A stretch of 64,000 nucleotides of DNA from JAKFWF01 sp963732635 (lineage in GTDB: Bacteria > Pseudomonadota > Alphaproteobacteria > Rhizobiales > Hyphomicrobiaceae). The notes under the pieces were generated by a model. The model was given only the letters and a program-made list of their open reading frames with translations, had not been told where the DNA came from and made no database searches. The stretch spans positions 186,001 to 250,000 of the forward strand of contig CAVTAL010000005.1 in NCBI GenBank assembly GCA_963732635.1, read 5' to 3'. The number at the start of each line of letters is the position of its first letter. The stretch's first letter is position 1. A program made the position numbers and the translations under genes. Below, piece by piece: positions 42,733 through 51,991 of the stretch.

Positions 42733-44721
42733 TTATTCGTCACTGTTCGCCCGCTTCACGTCCGGCGGCGTCGCCTCGTCCTTGAGGATGGCGATGGCTT
42801 CGGCCAGATCCATGACCTTGTTCTCACTACTGCCGAGCCGGCGCATCGCGACCTTGCCTTCTTCAGCCTCGCGGCGGCCGACAACCAGCATCACCGGCAC
42901 CTTGGCTTCCGAGTGCTCGCGCACCTTGTAGTTGATCTTCTCGTTGCGCAGGTCGACCTCGCCGCGAAGCCCCGCGGCCTTCAGCTTCTTGAGCACCCGG
43001 CCCGCGTACTCGTCGGCATCCGACACGATGGTCGCAACCAGCACCTGGCGCGGTGCGAGCCACAACGGCAGATGCCCGGCGCAGTTCTCAAGCAGAATGC
43101 CGAGGAAACGCTCGAGCGAACCGCAGATGGCGCGATGCACCATCACCGGTTGCGTCTTGGAGCCGTCGGCCGCGATATAGAAGGCGCCGAAACGCTCCGG
43201 CAGATTGAAGTCCACCTGCGTGGTGCCACACTGCCATTCGCGGCCAATCGCATCACGCAGGGTGTACTCGAACTTCGGGCCGTAGAACGTGCCCTCGCCC
43301 TCGTTGATACCGGTCTTGATGCGGCTGTCCTCGGCCGCCATCTTCGTCAGCACCTTTTTCAGGATGCCTTCGGCATGGTCCCACATCGCGTCGGTGCCGA
43401 CCCGCTTCTGTGGTCGCGTGGCGAGTTTCACCACAACTTCCTCGAAGCCGAAGTCCTTGTAGACCGACATCATCAGGTCATTGATCTTCAGGCACTCGGC
43501 CTCAAGTTGCTCCTCGGTGCAGAAGATGTGCGCATCGTCCTGGGTGAAGCCGCGCACCCGCATCAAGCCATGCAGCGCGCCCGACGCCTCGTAGCGATGG
43601 ACGCAGCCGAATTCGGCCAGCCGCATCGGCAGGTCGCGGTAGCTCTTGAGGCCATGCTTGAAGATCTGCACGTGGCCGGGGCAGTTCATCGGCTTCAGCG
43701 CGAACACCTTGTGCTCGGCGGCATCGTCCTCCGGGTTGAGGAACGCCGTCGCCGATTTCACCGCGAACATGTTGTCGGCGTACCAGCCCCAATGTCCGGA
43801 GGTCTCCCACAGCGACTTATCCAGCAACTGCGGCCCCTGCACTTCCTGATAGTCGTCGGCGAGCCGGCGGCGCATGTAAGCAATCAACTGCTGGAACATC
43901 GCCCAGCCGTTGGCGTGCCAGAACACGACCCCCGGACCTTCCTCCTGGAAGTGATAGAGGTCCATCTCGCGGCCAAGCTTGCGGTGGTCGCGCTTCTCGG
44001 CTTCCTCCTGTTGGTGCAGGTAGGCGGCGAGTTCTTCCTCCTTGGCAAAGGCGACGCCGTAGACACGTTGCAGCTGGGCGTTCTTGGCGTCACCGCGCCA
44101 GTAGGAACCGGCGAACTTGGTCAACTTGAACGCCTTGCCGATGCCACCGGTCGAGGTCATGTGCGGACCGCGGCATAGATCCATCCATTCACCCTGAGCA
44201 TACATCTTCACGTCTTCGCCAGCCGCAATGGCGTCGACAAGTTCGACCTTGTACAGTTCGCCCTTGGCACGGAAGTAGTCCTTCGCCTTGTCGCGGCTCC
44301 ACACCTGCTTGGTGAAGGCTGCGTTGCGGGCGATGATCTCCGCCATCTTCTTTTCAATCTTGGCGAGGTCATCGGGCAGGAACGGCTCGGCCTTGGCGAA
44401 GTCGTAGAAGAAGCCGTTCTCGATCACCGGGCCGATCGTCACTTGCGTGCCCGGCCAAATCTGCTGGACCGCTTCCGCCAGCACGTGGGCGCAGTCGTGG
44501 CGGATCAGTTCCAGCGCCTCCGGATCGTTGCGCGAGACGAACTTTATCCCGACATCAGCGGTGATCGGGTCGTTGAGGTCGCACAACACACCGTCGAGGG
44601 TCATGGCGACGGTACGCTTGGCGAGCGACGGCGAGATCGACTTCGCGACATCGAGGCCAGTTGCGCCCTTGGCAACTTGGCGCTTGGCGCCATCGGGCAT
44701 CGTCAAGGTAATTTCGGACAT
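42733..44721 (-). CDS. thrS: Threonyl-tRNA synthetase
   Basis: The 662-residue class II synthetase has the TGS domain (ITLTMPDGAKRQ to about residue 64), the editing domain with HDCAHVLAEAVQQIWPG (zinc-type motif HxxxH) and CRGPHMTSTG, and the catalytic core with motif 2 GCVHRYEASGALHGLMRVRGF region, MNCPGHV (zinc ligand Cys) and motif 3 SLERFLGILLE. The C-terminal anticodon-binding domain (LAPRQVLVATIVSDAD...) is complete. It charges tRNA-Thr and is essential. Confidence 0.97.
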   Translation of the reverse strand: MSEITLTMPDGAKRQVAKGATGLDVAKSISPSLAKRTVAMTLDGVLCDLNDPITADVGIKFVSRNDPEALELIRHDCAHVLAEAVQQIWPGTQVTIGPVIENGFFYDFAKAEPFLPDDLAKIEKKMAEIIARNAAFTKQVWSRDKAKDYFRAKGELYKVELVDAIAAGEDVKMYAQGEWMDLCRGPHMTSTGGIGKAFKLTKFAGSYWRGDAKNAQLQRVYGVAFAKEEELAAYLHQQEEAEKRDHRKLGREMDLYHFQEEGPGVVFWHANGWAMFQQLIAYMRRRLADDYQEVQGPQLLDKSLWETSGHWGWYADNMFAVKSATAFLNPEDDAAEHKVFALKPMNCPGHVQIFKHGLKSYRDLPMRLAEFGCVHRYEASGALHGLMRVRGFTQDDAHIFCTEEQLEAECLKINDLMMSVYKDFGFEEVVVKLATRPQKRVGTDAMWDHAEGILKKVLTKMAAEDSRIKTGINEGEGTFYGPKFEYTLRDAIGREWQCGTTQVDFNLPERFGAFYIAADGSKTQPVMVHRAICGSLERFLGILLENCAGHLPLWLAPRQVLVATIVSDADEYAGRVLKKLKAAGLRGEVDLRNEKINYKVREHSEAKVPVMLVVGRREAEEGKVAMRRLGSSENKVMDLAEAIAILKDEATPPDVKRANSDE

Positions 44722-45045
44722 CTGCGACGTCTCCTTTCACTCACTGCCAACCACGCAGGTAAAAGGCCATTATTGGCTAATGCGGTCGATAGTCGGACTG
44801 CGTGGGGGCTGTCAACGCGTCATCGGCCTTCGTCCAACACATCGAATGCCATGAAATTGCCGTGATTCCACCATGCCCGGCTCACAATTGGCGTCGACGG
44901 TGAATATGTGGGGAATTGGCAATCGTTATCTGGCCGCTCTGTCTTGAGTGCGGCGCGCCTTGGCTGTGGCTAGCGGCGTGCGACGCGATGGACCCCGATC
45001 GAAAGCAATTCGGGTGCGGACCACATTCTCGGGGAGAGATCAGCC
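44722..45045. other. Intergenic region upstream of thrS and the TAXI receptor gene
   Basis: 324 bases between divergent genes. Must hold both promoters. I saw no T-box-like or other leader structure and no small gene. Confidence 0.35.
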
Positions 45046-46245
45046 GTGCCTCATGTTCTTGCGTTCCTGGCGACGTTGCTGTCCGCGCTGCTTTTTTATG
45101 CGCCTGTCGCCGAGGCCCAGTTCTGGTCGAATCCAAAACCGCTTGAGGTGGCGCAGGCCAAAACCGGCACCGTACCGGCCCGCGTCCCGGCTCGAGCGGC
45201 TGGAACGCGCTCGCCAAGCCATAGCGAGCAGACCGAGCGGCTCAATCAGAATACAGTCACCGTGATCTCGGGCAATCCGAACGGCACTTATCTATTTCTC
45301 GCCTACGACCTGTCGGCCGCCCTCGATAGCGGCGAGGATCTGCGCGTACTGCCGGTAATCGGCAAGGGCGGCTATCAGAACGTCAAGGACATCCTGCACC
45401 TGCGCGGCATTGATCTGGGCATCACGCAGTCGAACATCATGTCCTATCTGAAGAAGAACAACGATTTTGGCGGCAACATCGAGAACCGCCTGTCCTACAT
45501 CGCCAAGCTCTATAACGAAGAACTGCATCTTCTCGCCGGCGAGGGCATCAATTCGATCAAGGACCTCGAAGGCAAGAAAGTGAATTTCAGCGACGTCGGC
45601 AGCGGCACGCAGTTTTCGACACGCCTCATTTTCGAGCTGTTTGGCATCAAGCCGGTCGAAGTCAACATGGGCCAGTCGGACGCCTTCCTGAAGGTCAAGT
45701 CCGGCGAGATCGCAGCAACCATCCTGATTGCCGGCAAACCCGCCGGTTCGTTCGGCAAGCTCAAGGCCGAAGGCGGCATGAAACTGCTGCCGGTGCCCTA
45801 TACGGAGGCGTTGGAAGCCGAGTACTTCCCGGCCACCCTAGACCATGAAGACTATCCGGGCCTGATTGCGAAGGGCCAGAAGGTCGAGACGATCGCGGTT
45901 GGCGCCGTGCTCGCGGTCTACAATTGGCCGCGCGACACCGATCGCTATCGCCGTGTCGCCAAGTTCACGCAGTCTTTCTTCGCCAACTTCCCCGATCTGC
46001 AGAAGCCACCGCGTCACGTCAAATGGAAGGAGACCAACCTCGCCGCCAACCTGAAGGGCTGGAAGCGGTTCCCCGCCGCCCAGGAGTTGCTCGACCGCAG
46101 CGTGACGACAGCGAGCGCAACAGTTAGCGGGGTCGATCCCCAACTCGCCCGCCAGCAGGCCAGCAAAGCCGCGCCTGGAGATGCCGCCGAGCAGGAGCGC
46201 TTGTTCCAGCAGTTCATGGAATGGCGCCGCAAGCAAAAGCCGTAA
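45046..46245 (+). CDS. TAXI-family TRAP transporter solute receptor
   Basis: The 399-residue protein has an N-terminal signal peptide (residues 1-24, ending APVAEA) and a TAXI fold: TVTVISGNPNGTYLFLAYDL, LGITQSNIMSYLKK, LHLLAGEGINSIKDLEGKKV (interrupted) and GQSDAFLKVKSGEIAATILIAG. The start is a GTG at 45046 with a GGGGAGA ribosome site. TAXI receptors bind glutamate or other organic acids and work with a fused DctQM permease, which is not in the window. The C-terminal tail is Gln/Ala-rich. A Sel1-like protein gene follows by 42 bases. Confidence 0.87.
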   Translation: MPHVLAFLATLLSALLFYAPVAEAQFWSNPKPLEVAQAKTGTVPARVPARAAGTRSPSHSEQTERLNQNTVTVISGNPNGTYLFLAYDLSAALDSGEDLRVLPVIGKGGYQNVKDILHLRGIDLGITQSNIMSYLKKNNDFGGNIENRLSYIAKLYNEELHLLAGEGINSIKDLEGKKVNFSDVGSGTQFSTRLIFELFGIKPVEVNMGQSDAFLKVKSGEIAATILIAGKPAGSFGKLKAEGGMKLLPVPYTEALEAEYFPATLDHEDYPGLIAKGQKVETIAVGAVLAVYNWPRDTDRYRRVAKFTQSFFANFPDLQKPPRHVKWKETNLAANLKGWKRFPAAQELLDRSVTTASATVSGVDPQLARQQASKAAPGDAAEQERLFQQFMEWRRKQKP

Positions 46246-46287
46246 CAAGCGGTCGGCGATATCAGGCGCATGGGGGAGACGGGCGAC

Positions 46288-47139
46288 ATGAGGCGTGACA
46301 CTCTGGGGCGGATCTTCGGGTCCATGGTCGCGGCGGTCGCATTGGCGTTCGCCGCGACCGGCGCGATGGCGCAAACCGCAGCCGGCCAGCCGGCGATTTC
46401 GATTGCACCCATCATCCTCGTCGAGCCGACGGTCGAGACCCCAATCCCGATCCAGGTCGGGCCGATAGCCGCCCTGCCGAAGAACACTTTCATGCGGATC
46501 AAGGGCCTGCCGGCGCAGACGACATTTTCCGATGGCCATGCGGTTTCGGCCGGAACCTGGGCGCTGCCGTTGTCGAGCCTCGCCGAACTCAAGGTCACGG
46601 TGCCCCTGGCGGCGGCTGGGCGGGCGGAATTGCAGCTAGCGCTGCTCGCCATCGACGGATCGGTTCTGGCGGAAGCCAAGACCACGCTCGCCATTACCGC
46701 CGGCCGACTGGGAACCGCGACAGCGCCTGCCGCATCCAAGCTTCCCGGGCGGGCGTCTCTCGGTCCCGAACCGGTGTTGCAACAGCCGCCGGCTCCGGTC
46801 GCTCGATCGGCGCCACCGCCGGTTGCACGCGTCGAGCCGCCAGCGGCACCGGCCATGAAGCCGGAAGTTCGCGAACGCGCTTTGAAGTTGCTCAATCGAG
46901 GTGAGAGCGAGATGGAGGGAGGCGACGTTGCCGGAGCGCGTTTGCTCTATCAGCGCGCCGCCGAGGCCGGCCTGCCAGAAGCGGCGATGGCGTTGGGCAT
47001 GACCTACGATCCGACCGAACTCGCTCGACGCGGCGTCAAGGGCATGCAAGGCGACATCGAGGCCGCTCGCAAGTGGTATACCCGCGCGCAGGAACTCGGT
47101 GCGCCGGGTGCCGCCGATCGCATTGGCCGACTGCGTTGA
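46288..47139 (+). CDS. Secreted Pro-rich protein with C-terminal Sel1-like repeats
   Basis: The product (283 residues from ATG 46288) has a signal peptide (VAAVALAFAATGAMAQ), a beta-rich domain (about 30-125), a Pro/Ala-rich linker (PPAPVARSAPPPVARVEPPA) and a C-terminal region with tetratricopeptide-like Sel1 units: GDVAGARLLYQRAAEAGLPEAAMALGMTYDP and GDIEAARKWYTRAQELGAPGAADRI. These suggest protein-protein contacts in the periplasm. An upstream ATG at 46270 is also possible; 46288 has better GGGGGAG spacing. It follows the TAXI receptor gene closely and may help it. Confidence 0.72.
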   Translation: MRRDTLGRIFGSMVAAVALAFAATGAMAQTAAGQPAISIAPIILVEPTVETPIPIQVGPIAALPKNTFMRIKGLPAQTTFSDGHAVSAGTWALPLSSLAELKVTVPLAAAGRAELQLALLAIDGSVLAEAKTTLAITAGRLGTATAPAASKLPGRASLGPEPVLQQPPAPVARSAPPPVARVEPPAAPAMKPEVRERALKLLNRGESEMEGGDVAGARLLYQRAAEAGLPEAAMALGMTYDPTELARRGVKGMQGDIEAARKWYTRAQELGAPGAADRIGRLR

Positions 47140-47154
47140 TTTTGGCGGTCTGCG

Positions 47155-47922
47155 TCAGGTCGCTGGCCGCTTCCTCCACTGGCCATACCGCCACGGCCGC
47201 AACAGATGCCGCTGCTGCCTGATGTCCGGCGCCGGATCGAAGCCGGACGTGCCCCACGGATGGCAACGGCACACGCGCGACGACGCCAGCCAGAAGCCGC
47301 GCCAGGCGCCGTTGATTTCGATTGCCTCCAGCGCATAGGCGGAACACGTCGGCAAATGTCGGCACTCGTGCCCCATCAACGGCTTCAGCGTCCAGCGGTA
47401 GGCGTGCACCGGCGCCTTCAAAAGTTGTTTCGCGATGGCATGGGGAAGCCGAGTACTCATGAGGCAGTTTGGGCAGACCTGCCGGCCAACCTTCTCGTCA
47501 ATCGCCGCCAGAGCCTTTTCGACCGCGTCGAATACCAACAATGTCGAAGCATGGCGCGCCTTGACGTTGCGCACCGGCTCCAGCACCGCGAGATCGGCCC
47601 AGCGCCCGGTCGGCGGCGTGCCGTTATCCTTCAACATCGCCCGCATGGTGGCGGCCACGGCATGCAACTCGTCCGGCGTCGAGCCGACGATTTCGCGCCC
47701 CATGACCGACGCAGCCGCTTGCCCCAACAGGCAGGCCTTCACCGTCTGCCCATATTCGGCGACACGGCCCTCGCGTAACGCCAGATCGACGTCGATCGTT
47801 GAACCGCAAAGCTTTGAATGGGCTCTGGCGGTGGCGTCGGGACGATCCAGGCGACTGGAGCTTGGAATAGCGGCGGCCAGTTCAAGGATCTTCGAATTGT
47901 AGAGGTCGCTGAGCTCAGTCAT
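47155..47922 (-). CDS. Fused ORF: IscU-like iron-sulfur scaffold domain + YidD membrane-insertion factor
   Basis: The first 145 residues resemble the IscU/SufU-like scaffold: LYNSKILELAAAIP, HSKLCGSTIDVDL, TVKACLLGQAAASVMG, RWADLAVLEPVRN and RHASTLLVFDAV. Two conserved cysteines are present (39 and 64), while the third usual one is Ala/Ser. A CPNC motif (150-153) follows. From residue 155 the frame reads MSTRLPHAIAKQLLKAPVHA then YRWTLKPLMGHECRHLPTCSAYALEAI and CRCHPWGTSGFDP, which is YidD. In most genomes these are separate genes, with YidD starting where Met155 (47460) lies. The fusion may be real, may be two genes with a lost stop, or an indel artefact. Confidence 0.78.
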   Translation of the reverse strand: MTELSDLYNSKILELAAAIPSSSRLDRPDATARAHSKLCGSTIDVDLALREGRVAEYGQTVKACLLGQAAASVMGREIVGSTPDELHAVAATMRAMLKDNGTPPTGRWADLAVLEPVRNVKARHASTLLVFDAVEKALAAIDEKVGRQVCPNCLMSTRLPHAIAKQLLKAPVHAYRWTLKPLMGHECRHLPTCSAYALEAIEINGAWRGFWLASSRVCRCHPWGTSGFDPAPDIRQQRHLLRPWRYGQWRKRPAT

Positions 47923-48047
47923 GATCTATCCGCCGCTGTCCTGTCGCGTCAGTTGCCGACTGGCATATTGCCAGATTCAATTCCGCGCGACGCCCCTTTA
48001 TATAGAAGCCATGTCGGCCGATAACGAGCCCTCGGATGGAGCATACG

Positions 48048-48495
48048 ATGAACCAGGCGGCAACCTTCCCCTCCCGCGGGACCGCGCAAGACGTGGAAAC
48101 CGGTCGTGTGTTCATGCCAAAATTCGATGCAGACGGCCTGATTCCCGGCGATTGTCACCGCCGCCGATGACGGGACCGTATTGATGTTCGCCTGGATGAA
48201 CGCCGAAGCCCTCGATCTGACGCTACGGACGCGCAAGGCCCATTTCTGGACCCGTTCGCGCAAGAAGATCTGGCTAAAGGGCGAGGAAAGCGGGAATTTT
48301 CTCGAGGTCGAGGACGTTCGGGTCGATTGCGACCAGGACGTCGTACTGGTGCGCGCCCGGTTGGCTGGCGCCGGTGTCGCTTGCCATACCGGCGCACGCT
48401 CATGCTTCTATCGCGTGCTCGCGCCCGCGGCCCCGCCCGGCGGCCCGTTCGAACTCACCCCCGTCGGCGACGTGCCCAAGGCTGCTACTGGTTAA
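48048..48495 (+). pseudogene. hisI: Phosphoribosyl-AMP cyclohydrolase (HisI) with a one-base frameshift
   Basis: ATG 48048 with a GGAGC site reads VFMPKFDADGLIP, then shifts: the frame stops at 48168-48170, while the next frame continues as PAIVTAADDGTVLMFAWMNA, ALDLTLRTRKAHFWTRSRKKIW, the metal/substrate motifs DCDQD and ACHTGARSCFYR to 48495. One extra C in CCC at 48144-48146 explains it. Corrected, the protein is about 148 residues and normal for HisI. HisI is needed for histidine synthesis, so a sequencing or assembly error is the simplest explanation. Confidence 0.85.
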
Positions 48496-48725
48496 CCCAT
48501 AGCCTGGCCGAACAAGGTCATTATCAGCCGGCGCTATTTCGTTACGCCCCCTGCCCCGCGAGGTCACTCGGCCTTAAACCCTCCGTGTTAAGGTGAACAA
48601 TGACATCATAGGTTTGTGCTGTCCGGCACACACCTTGCAACCGATCGTTAATAGTACTCGAATGGCAAGAAACAGCACGATGGCCTTTGACCAAGGGCCG
48701 TGAAGCGGCGGAGGTAGATCGGGCC

Positions 48726-49724
48726 ATGGCAGCGATGAAGATCGGATTAGCCCTCGGAGGCGGCGCGGCGCGGGGCTGGGCCCACATCGGCGTTCTACGC
48801 GCCCTGCACGACGCTGGCATCCACCCGGATATCGTCGCTGGAACATCGATCGGCGCCGTCGTCGGCGGCTGCTACGTCGCCGACAAGCTCGGCGAGTTGG
48901 AGGAATTCGCCCGCGAACTCACCCGCCGCAAAGTGTTTGGCTACCTCGACTTCAATCTTACCGGCTCTGGCCTAATCAACGGCCAGCGCCTTTGCACCCG
49001 CCTGGAGCAACATCTCGGCGACGCCTCGATCGAGCAGTTCGACCGCCCGTTCACGGCTGTTGCAACCGAGATCGGCACTGGTCACGAGGTCTGGCTGTCG
49101 CGCGGTGGCATGGTGAACGCGATGCGCGCCTCGTACGCACTGCCCGGCATCTTCAAGCCGGTGAACATCAATAACCGCTGGCTGTTCGACGGCGCCCTGG
49201 TCAATCCGGTGCCGGTGAGCGTCTGCCGGGCGCTCGGCGCGCGCTACGTCATTGCCGTGAACCTCAACGCCGACATGTTCGGACGCGGCACCGTGATGGC
49301 GAACCCGGATGTCGCCGGCCATCATCCGCCCGTGGCCGAGGTTGCCGAGGAGCCCGCACCATCGAGTGGCAGGTCCGTACGCGGCTTGATCAAAGACCAG
49401 CTATTCGGCAAGGGCGAGGGCGCGCCGGGCATCTCGACTGTCATGGTCGACGCATTCAATATCGTGCAGGATCGCATCGCTCGGTCGCGGCTGGCGGGCG
49501 ACCCGCCGGATGTGTTGATCAACCCGCGACTTTCGGGCATTGGGCTGTTCGACTTCCACCGCGCCGAGGAACTCATCGAGCGCGGTCACCTCGCGGCCCG
49601 CCGTGAGGTCGAGGACATCCACCGCGAGATTGAGACCCGCCGGACGCTCGAAACGCGCTCAGCAGCGAAATCCAGTGGCCGCCCCGTCGTCGTGCAGCCC
49701 GTATCGCGCGCCAACGGGGCCTGA
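48726..49724 (+). CDS. Patatin-like phospholipase family protein (RssA-like)
   Basis: The 332-residue protein has the oxyanion GLALGGGAARGWAHIGVLR, the nucleophile serine in AGTSIGAVVGG and the dyad aspartate in WLFDGALVNPVP. This is the RssA/NTE-type acyl hydrolase group. No signal peptide is seen, so it acts inside the cell. The C-terminal 130 residues include a Pro-rich linker and a helix-rich region of its own. The start at 48726 is preceded by GGAGG. A hydrolase of lysophospholipids or acyl-thioesters is likely. Confidence 0.88.
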   Translation: MAAMKIGLALGGGAARGWAHIGVLRALHDAGIHPDIVAGTSIGAVVGGCYVADKLGELEEFARELTRRKVFGYLDFNLTGSGLINGQRLCTRLEQHLGDASIEQFDRPFTAVATEIGTGHEVWLSRGGMVNAMRASYALPGIFKPVNINNRWLFDGALVNPVPVSVCRALGARYVIAVNLNADMFGRGTVMANPDVAGHHPPVAEVAEEPAPSSGRSVRGLIKDQLFGKGEGAPGISTVMVDAFNIVQDRIARSRLAGDPPDVLINPRLSGIGLFDFHRAEELIERGHLAARREVEDIHREIETRRTLETRSAAKSSGRPVVVQPVSRANGA

Positions 49725-49739
49725 TGAGAGTTAATCGGT

Positions 49740-50171
49740 TTAGCCGGCCAGTACGTAGCTCTTGAGTGAACTCGCCTCGAGTTCGACCTCGGCTATATGG
49801 TGCTTGACCACGTCACCGATCGACACGATCCCGACCAGTCGCCCGGCCTCAACCACCGGCACATGGCGGAAGCGACCGGTCGTCATCGTCGCCATGATCT
49901 GGTCGAGGCCGTCATCGGGTGCGCAGGTGATCACGTCCTTGGTCATGATCGAGGATGCCAGTTCCCCAAGACAGCCACCGCCACGCGCCGCGACAGCGCG
50001 CACCATATCGCGTTCCGACAATATCCCGGCCACGCCGCCATTGCCATTGTCGATCACCACCGCGCCAATCCGCTTTTCCGCCAATATCCGCGCGACGTCG
50101 TGCAGTGTCGCAGATGGCGGGCAAGTCGCGACCTCACGACCCTTTGTTTTCAGGATGCTAGCAACATTCAT
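49740..50171 (-). CDS. CBS-domain protein
   Basis: The 143-residue protein consists of two CBS motifs: VASILKTKGREVATCPPSAT with DVARILAEKRIGAVVI and GILSERDMVRAVA, then SSIMTKDVITCAPDDGLDQIMA with RFRHVPVVEAGRLVGIVSIGDVVK. Such paired CBS proteins bind adenine nucleotides and often work as small stress or redox sensors in Rhizobiales. It converges with the patatin gene by only 15 bases. Confidence 0.92.
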   Translation of the reverse strand: MNVASILKTKGREVATCPPSATLHDVARILAEKRIGAVVIDNGNGGVAGILSERDMVRAVAARGGGCLGELASSIMTKDVITCAPDDGLDQIMATMTTGRFRHVPVVEAGRLVGIVSIGDVVKHHIAEVELEASSLKSYVLAG

Positions 50172-50299
50172 GGCGTAACCTCCTCGCGAGATGCGGTTGT
50201 GGACTGACTACGACGACGGCACAGCGACAGGCTCGGTCGCGGCGGCAGGATCGTGCGATTGTTGTGCCGGGGTCTGGCCAGCCGGCCGCGTGTTAAAGC

Positions 50300-50434
50300 C
50301 TAACGCATGCCCTGGACCTTGCAGTACCTCCTGACCGCTTTGTATGCCTGATGGTCGGTCAACTCGCCGTTCGGCGCAAGTCTTGTTTGCAGCAAATGCA
50401 CGTAAACGGATTTAGCGGTCCTCTGGGTGATCAT
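50300..50434 (-). CDS. Possible 44-residue mini-protein overlapping the rhomboid gene
   Basis: A short frame reads MITQRTAKSVYVHLLQTRLA then PNGELTDHQAYKAVRRYCKVQGMR before a stop. It has a protein-like end (GELTD..AYKAVRRYC) but lies partly inside the end of the rhomboid gene in another frame, with no clear ribosome site. It could be the remnant of a longer gene. Weakly supported. Confidence 0.25.
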   Translation of the reverse strand: MITQRTAKSVYVHLLQTRLAPNGELTDHQAYKAVRRYCKVQGMR

Positions 50435-51125
50435 CATTTGGCATACTCGATGCGGGCTCCCTGCCCTGGTCCAACCAAGGAAACAGCAAAAGCCCGGCGA
50501 AAAAGCCGCCTAGATGGGCTTCCCAGGCTATGCCGCCGGCACTGAAAAGCTGCCCAAGAAAAAGTCCGAACAAAAGGTTCAAGACGAGCCAGGAGCCGAT
50601 CATCATGCGGCTGCGCGGATCGCGAGCCAACTCGGCCAAAGTCATCGATGGCGCCTTCCGCCTGTTCCACGATGGTCGCTGGAACATGAAGCGCATTGCC
50701 GCGCCCATCAGCCCGGAAATTGCCCCAGACGCGCCGACCATCGGCTGTAGCAGCCCCCAGTTCATGACCAGGAACAGCATTGCGCCGGCGATCGCCGAAA
50801 CAGCGCATAGCAGCAGAAATCGACCGGCATCGATCCGTCGGGCCACAATGCTGCCGAAAGCCAACATCCACCCGCAATTGACCGCCAAGTGTGTGAAATC
50901 GCCATGCAGCGCCGCGTGCGTCAGGAAAGTGGTGAAATTGGCGGTCACCCCGCCGGGCAATGTCTCGCCGACATACCGCGCTGGAACGAAAGCAGTCAGC
51001 AGCACCAATTGCTGGTCCATCTCCACGCCGAGGGCGAATTCACGGACCACATGGATCGCAATGAGTACGCCGAGTATGGCCAGAACGACGCGCGGAGCGT
51101 TGAAGACGGGTTGTGACTGCGACAA
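50412..51125 (-). CDS. Rhomboid family intramembrane serine protease
   Basis: The 237-residue membrane protein has the rhomboid pattern: FTTFLTHAALHGDFTHLAVNCGWMLAFG (HxxxN type), the catalytic serine in MVGASGAISGLMG, and the histidine in IAWEAHLGGFFAGLLL. About six membrane helices are visible. It cleaves single-pass membrane proteins within the bilayer. No obvious partner is adjacent. Confidence 0.9.
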   Translation of the reverse strand: MSQSQPVFNAPRVVLAILGVLIAIHVVREFALGVEMDQQLVLLTAFVPARYVGETLPGGVTANFTTFLTHAALHGDFTHLAVNCGWMLAFGSIVARRIDAGRFLLLCAVSAIAGAMLFLVMNWGLLQPMVGASGAISGLMGAAMRFMFQRPSWNRRKAPSMTLAELARDPRSRMMIGSWLVLNLLFGLFLGQLFSAGGIAWEAHLGGFFAGLLLFPWLDQGREPASSMPNDDHPEDR

Positions 51126-51240
51126 CGCTTGGGACCTCAGGGATCGTTTTCACCAGCCCCCCGATTAACGTTGACGCGGGCTTACCGCAATTGAAATGCC
51201 CAATCCGCTGCCCAATGGCGAGCGCCGGAGTGCCGCTGGC

Positions 51241-51942
51241 ATGGAAACTGCTGATCAGGTGCCAAGGAGCGTCTCAATTCGGGATGCGGCCAGGAACCCG
51301 ATGATGAAGAACAAGACCAGTCAGATCCTCTACGCCTACTGGAACGAAGTCCGGGGCAAGCGCATCGCGCCGCGTCGGTTCGAGATCGAGCCGGCACGCA
51401 TCGGCAGCATCCTGCCGGAAACGTTCATTCTGGAGCGCGCCGACAAGGACGCCTACCGCTTCCGCCTTTCAGGCACGCGCATATTCGAAAGCTTCGGCGT
51501 CGAGTTCCGCGGCAGCAACTTCCTCGACATGTGGCAGGGTGCCGACCGCGATCTGATCAATCTGAACCTTGGGATTGTCGCCAGCCAAGGCGCCGTCGCC
51601 ACGCTCGCCTTCGAGGGCGCGACGCAGGATGGCCGCCGGGCCACCTTCGAGGCAATCCTGCTGCCGCTGGTGCATACCGGTCAGGTCATCGATCGCATCC
51701 TCGGTGCGATCAGCTGCGCAAGTCCACCCCAGTGGATCGGCACCGCTCGGCTCGACGATCGTCGCCTTGTCGGACATCAATCGATCTGGCCCGATGGTCG
51801 CCCACATGCCATCCTCGCCAGCGGCGAGCGTCAGGCGCCGTTCATGCCGTTTACCCGCGCCGCACGCCTGGTGCGTTCCGACCGTCGTCAGTTCCGCGTC
51901 TATGACGGTGGCCTGACGAAAAGCGACAGCGACGACCGATAG
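51241..51942 (+). CDS. PAS-domain protein (PAS_5 type)
   Basis: The protein has the pattern KTSQILYAYWNEVRGKRIAP, RFEIEPARIGSILPETFILE, FRLSGTRIFESFGVEFRGSNFLDMW (first 20 shown in parts) and LPLVHTGQVIDRILGAISC, which is the PAS_5 family common in Rhizobiales. It has no output domain, so it may bind a ligand or a partner kinase. The start is unsure: ATG 51241 has GGAG before it; 51196 and 51301 are alternatives. It stands alone between the divergent rhomboid gene and the PilZ gene. Confidence 0.8.
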   Translation: METADQVPRSVSIRDAARNPMMKNKTSQILYAYWNEVRGKRIAPRRFEIEPARIGSILPETFILERADKDAYRFRLSGTRIFESFGVEFRGSNFLDMWQGADRDLINLNLGIVASQGAVATLAFEGATQDGRRATFEAILLPLVHTGQVIDRILGAISCASPPQWIGTARLDDRRLVGHQSIWPDGRPHAILASGERQAPFMPFTRAARLVRSDRRQFRVYDGGLTKSDSDDR

Positions 51943-51991
51943 TCGTCACGGCAGGCATTCATCGGCCGCCCTGGCGCAACTTGTTTCAAAA

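Noticed and set aside
42667..44178. Long plus-strand frame (503 residues) opposite thrS
   Set aside because: Shadow of the threonyl-tRNA synthetase gene; composition typical of antisense frames in GC-rich DNA.
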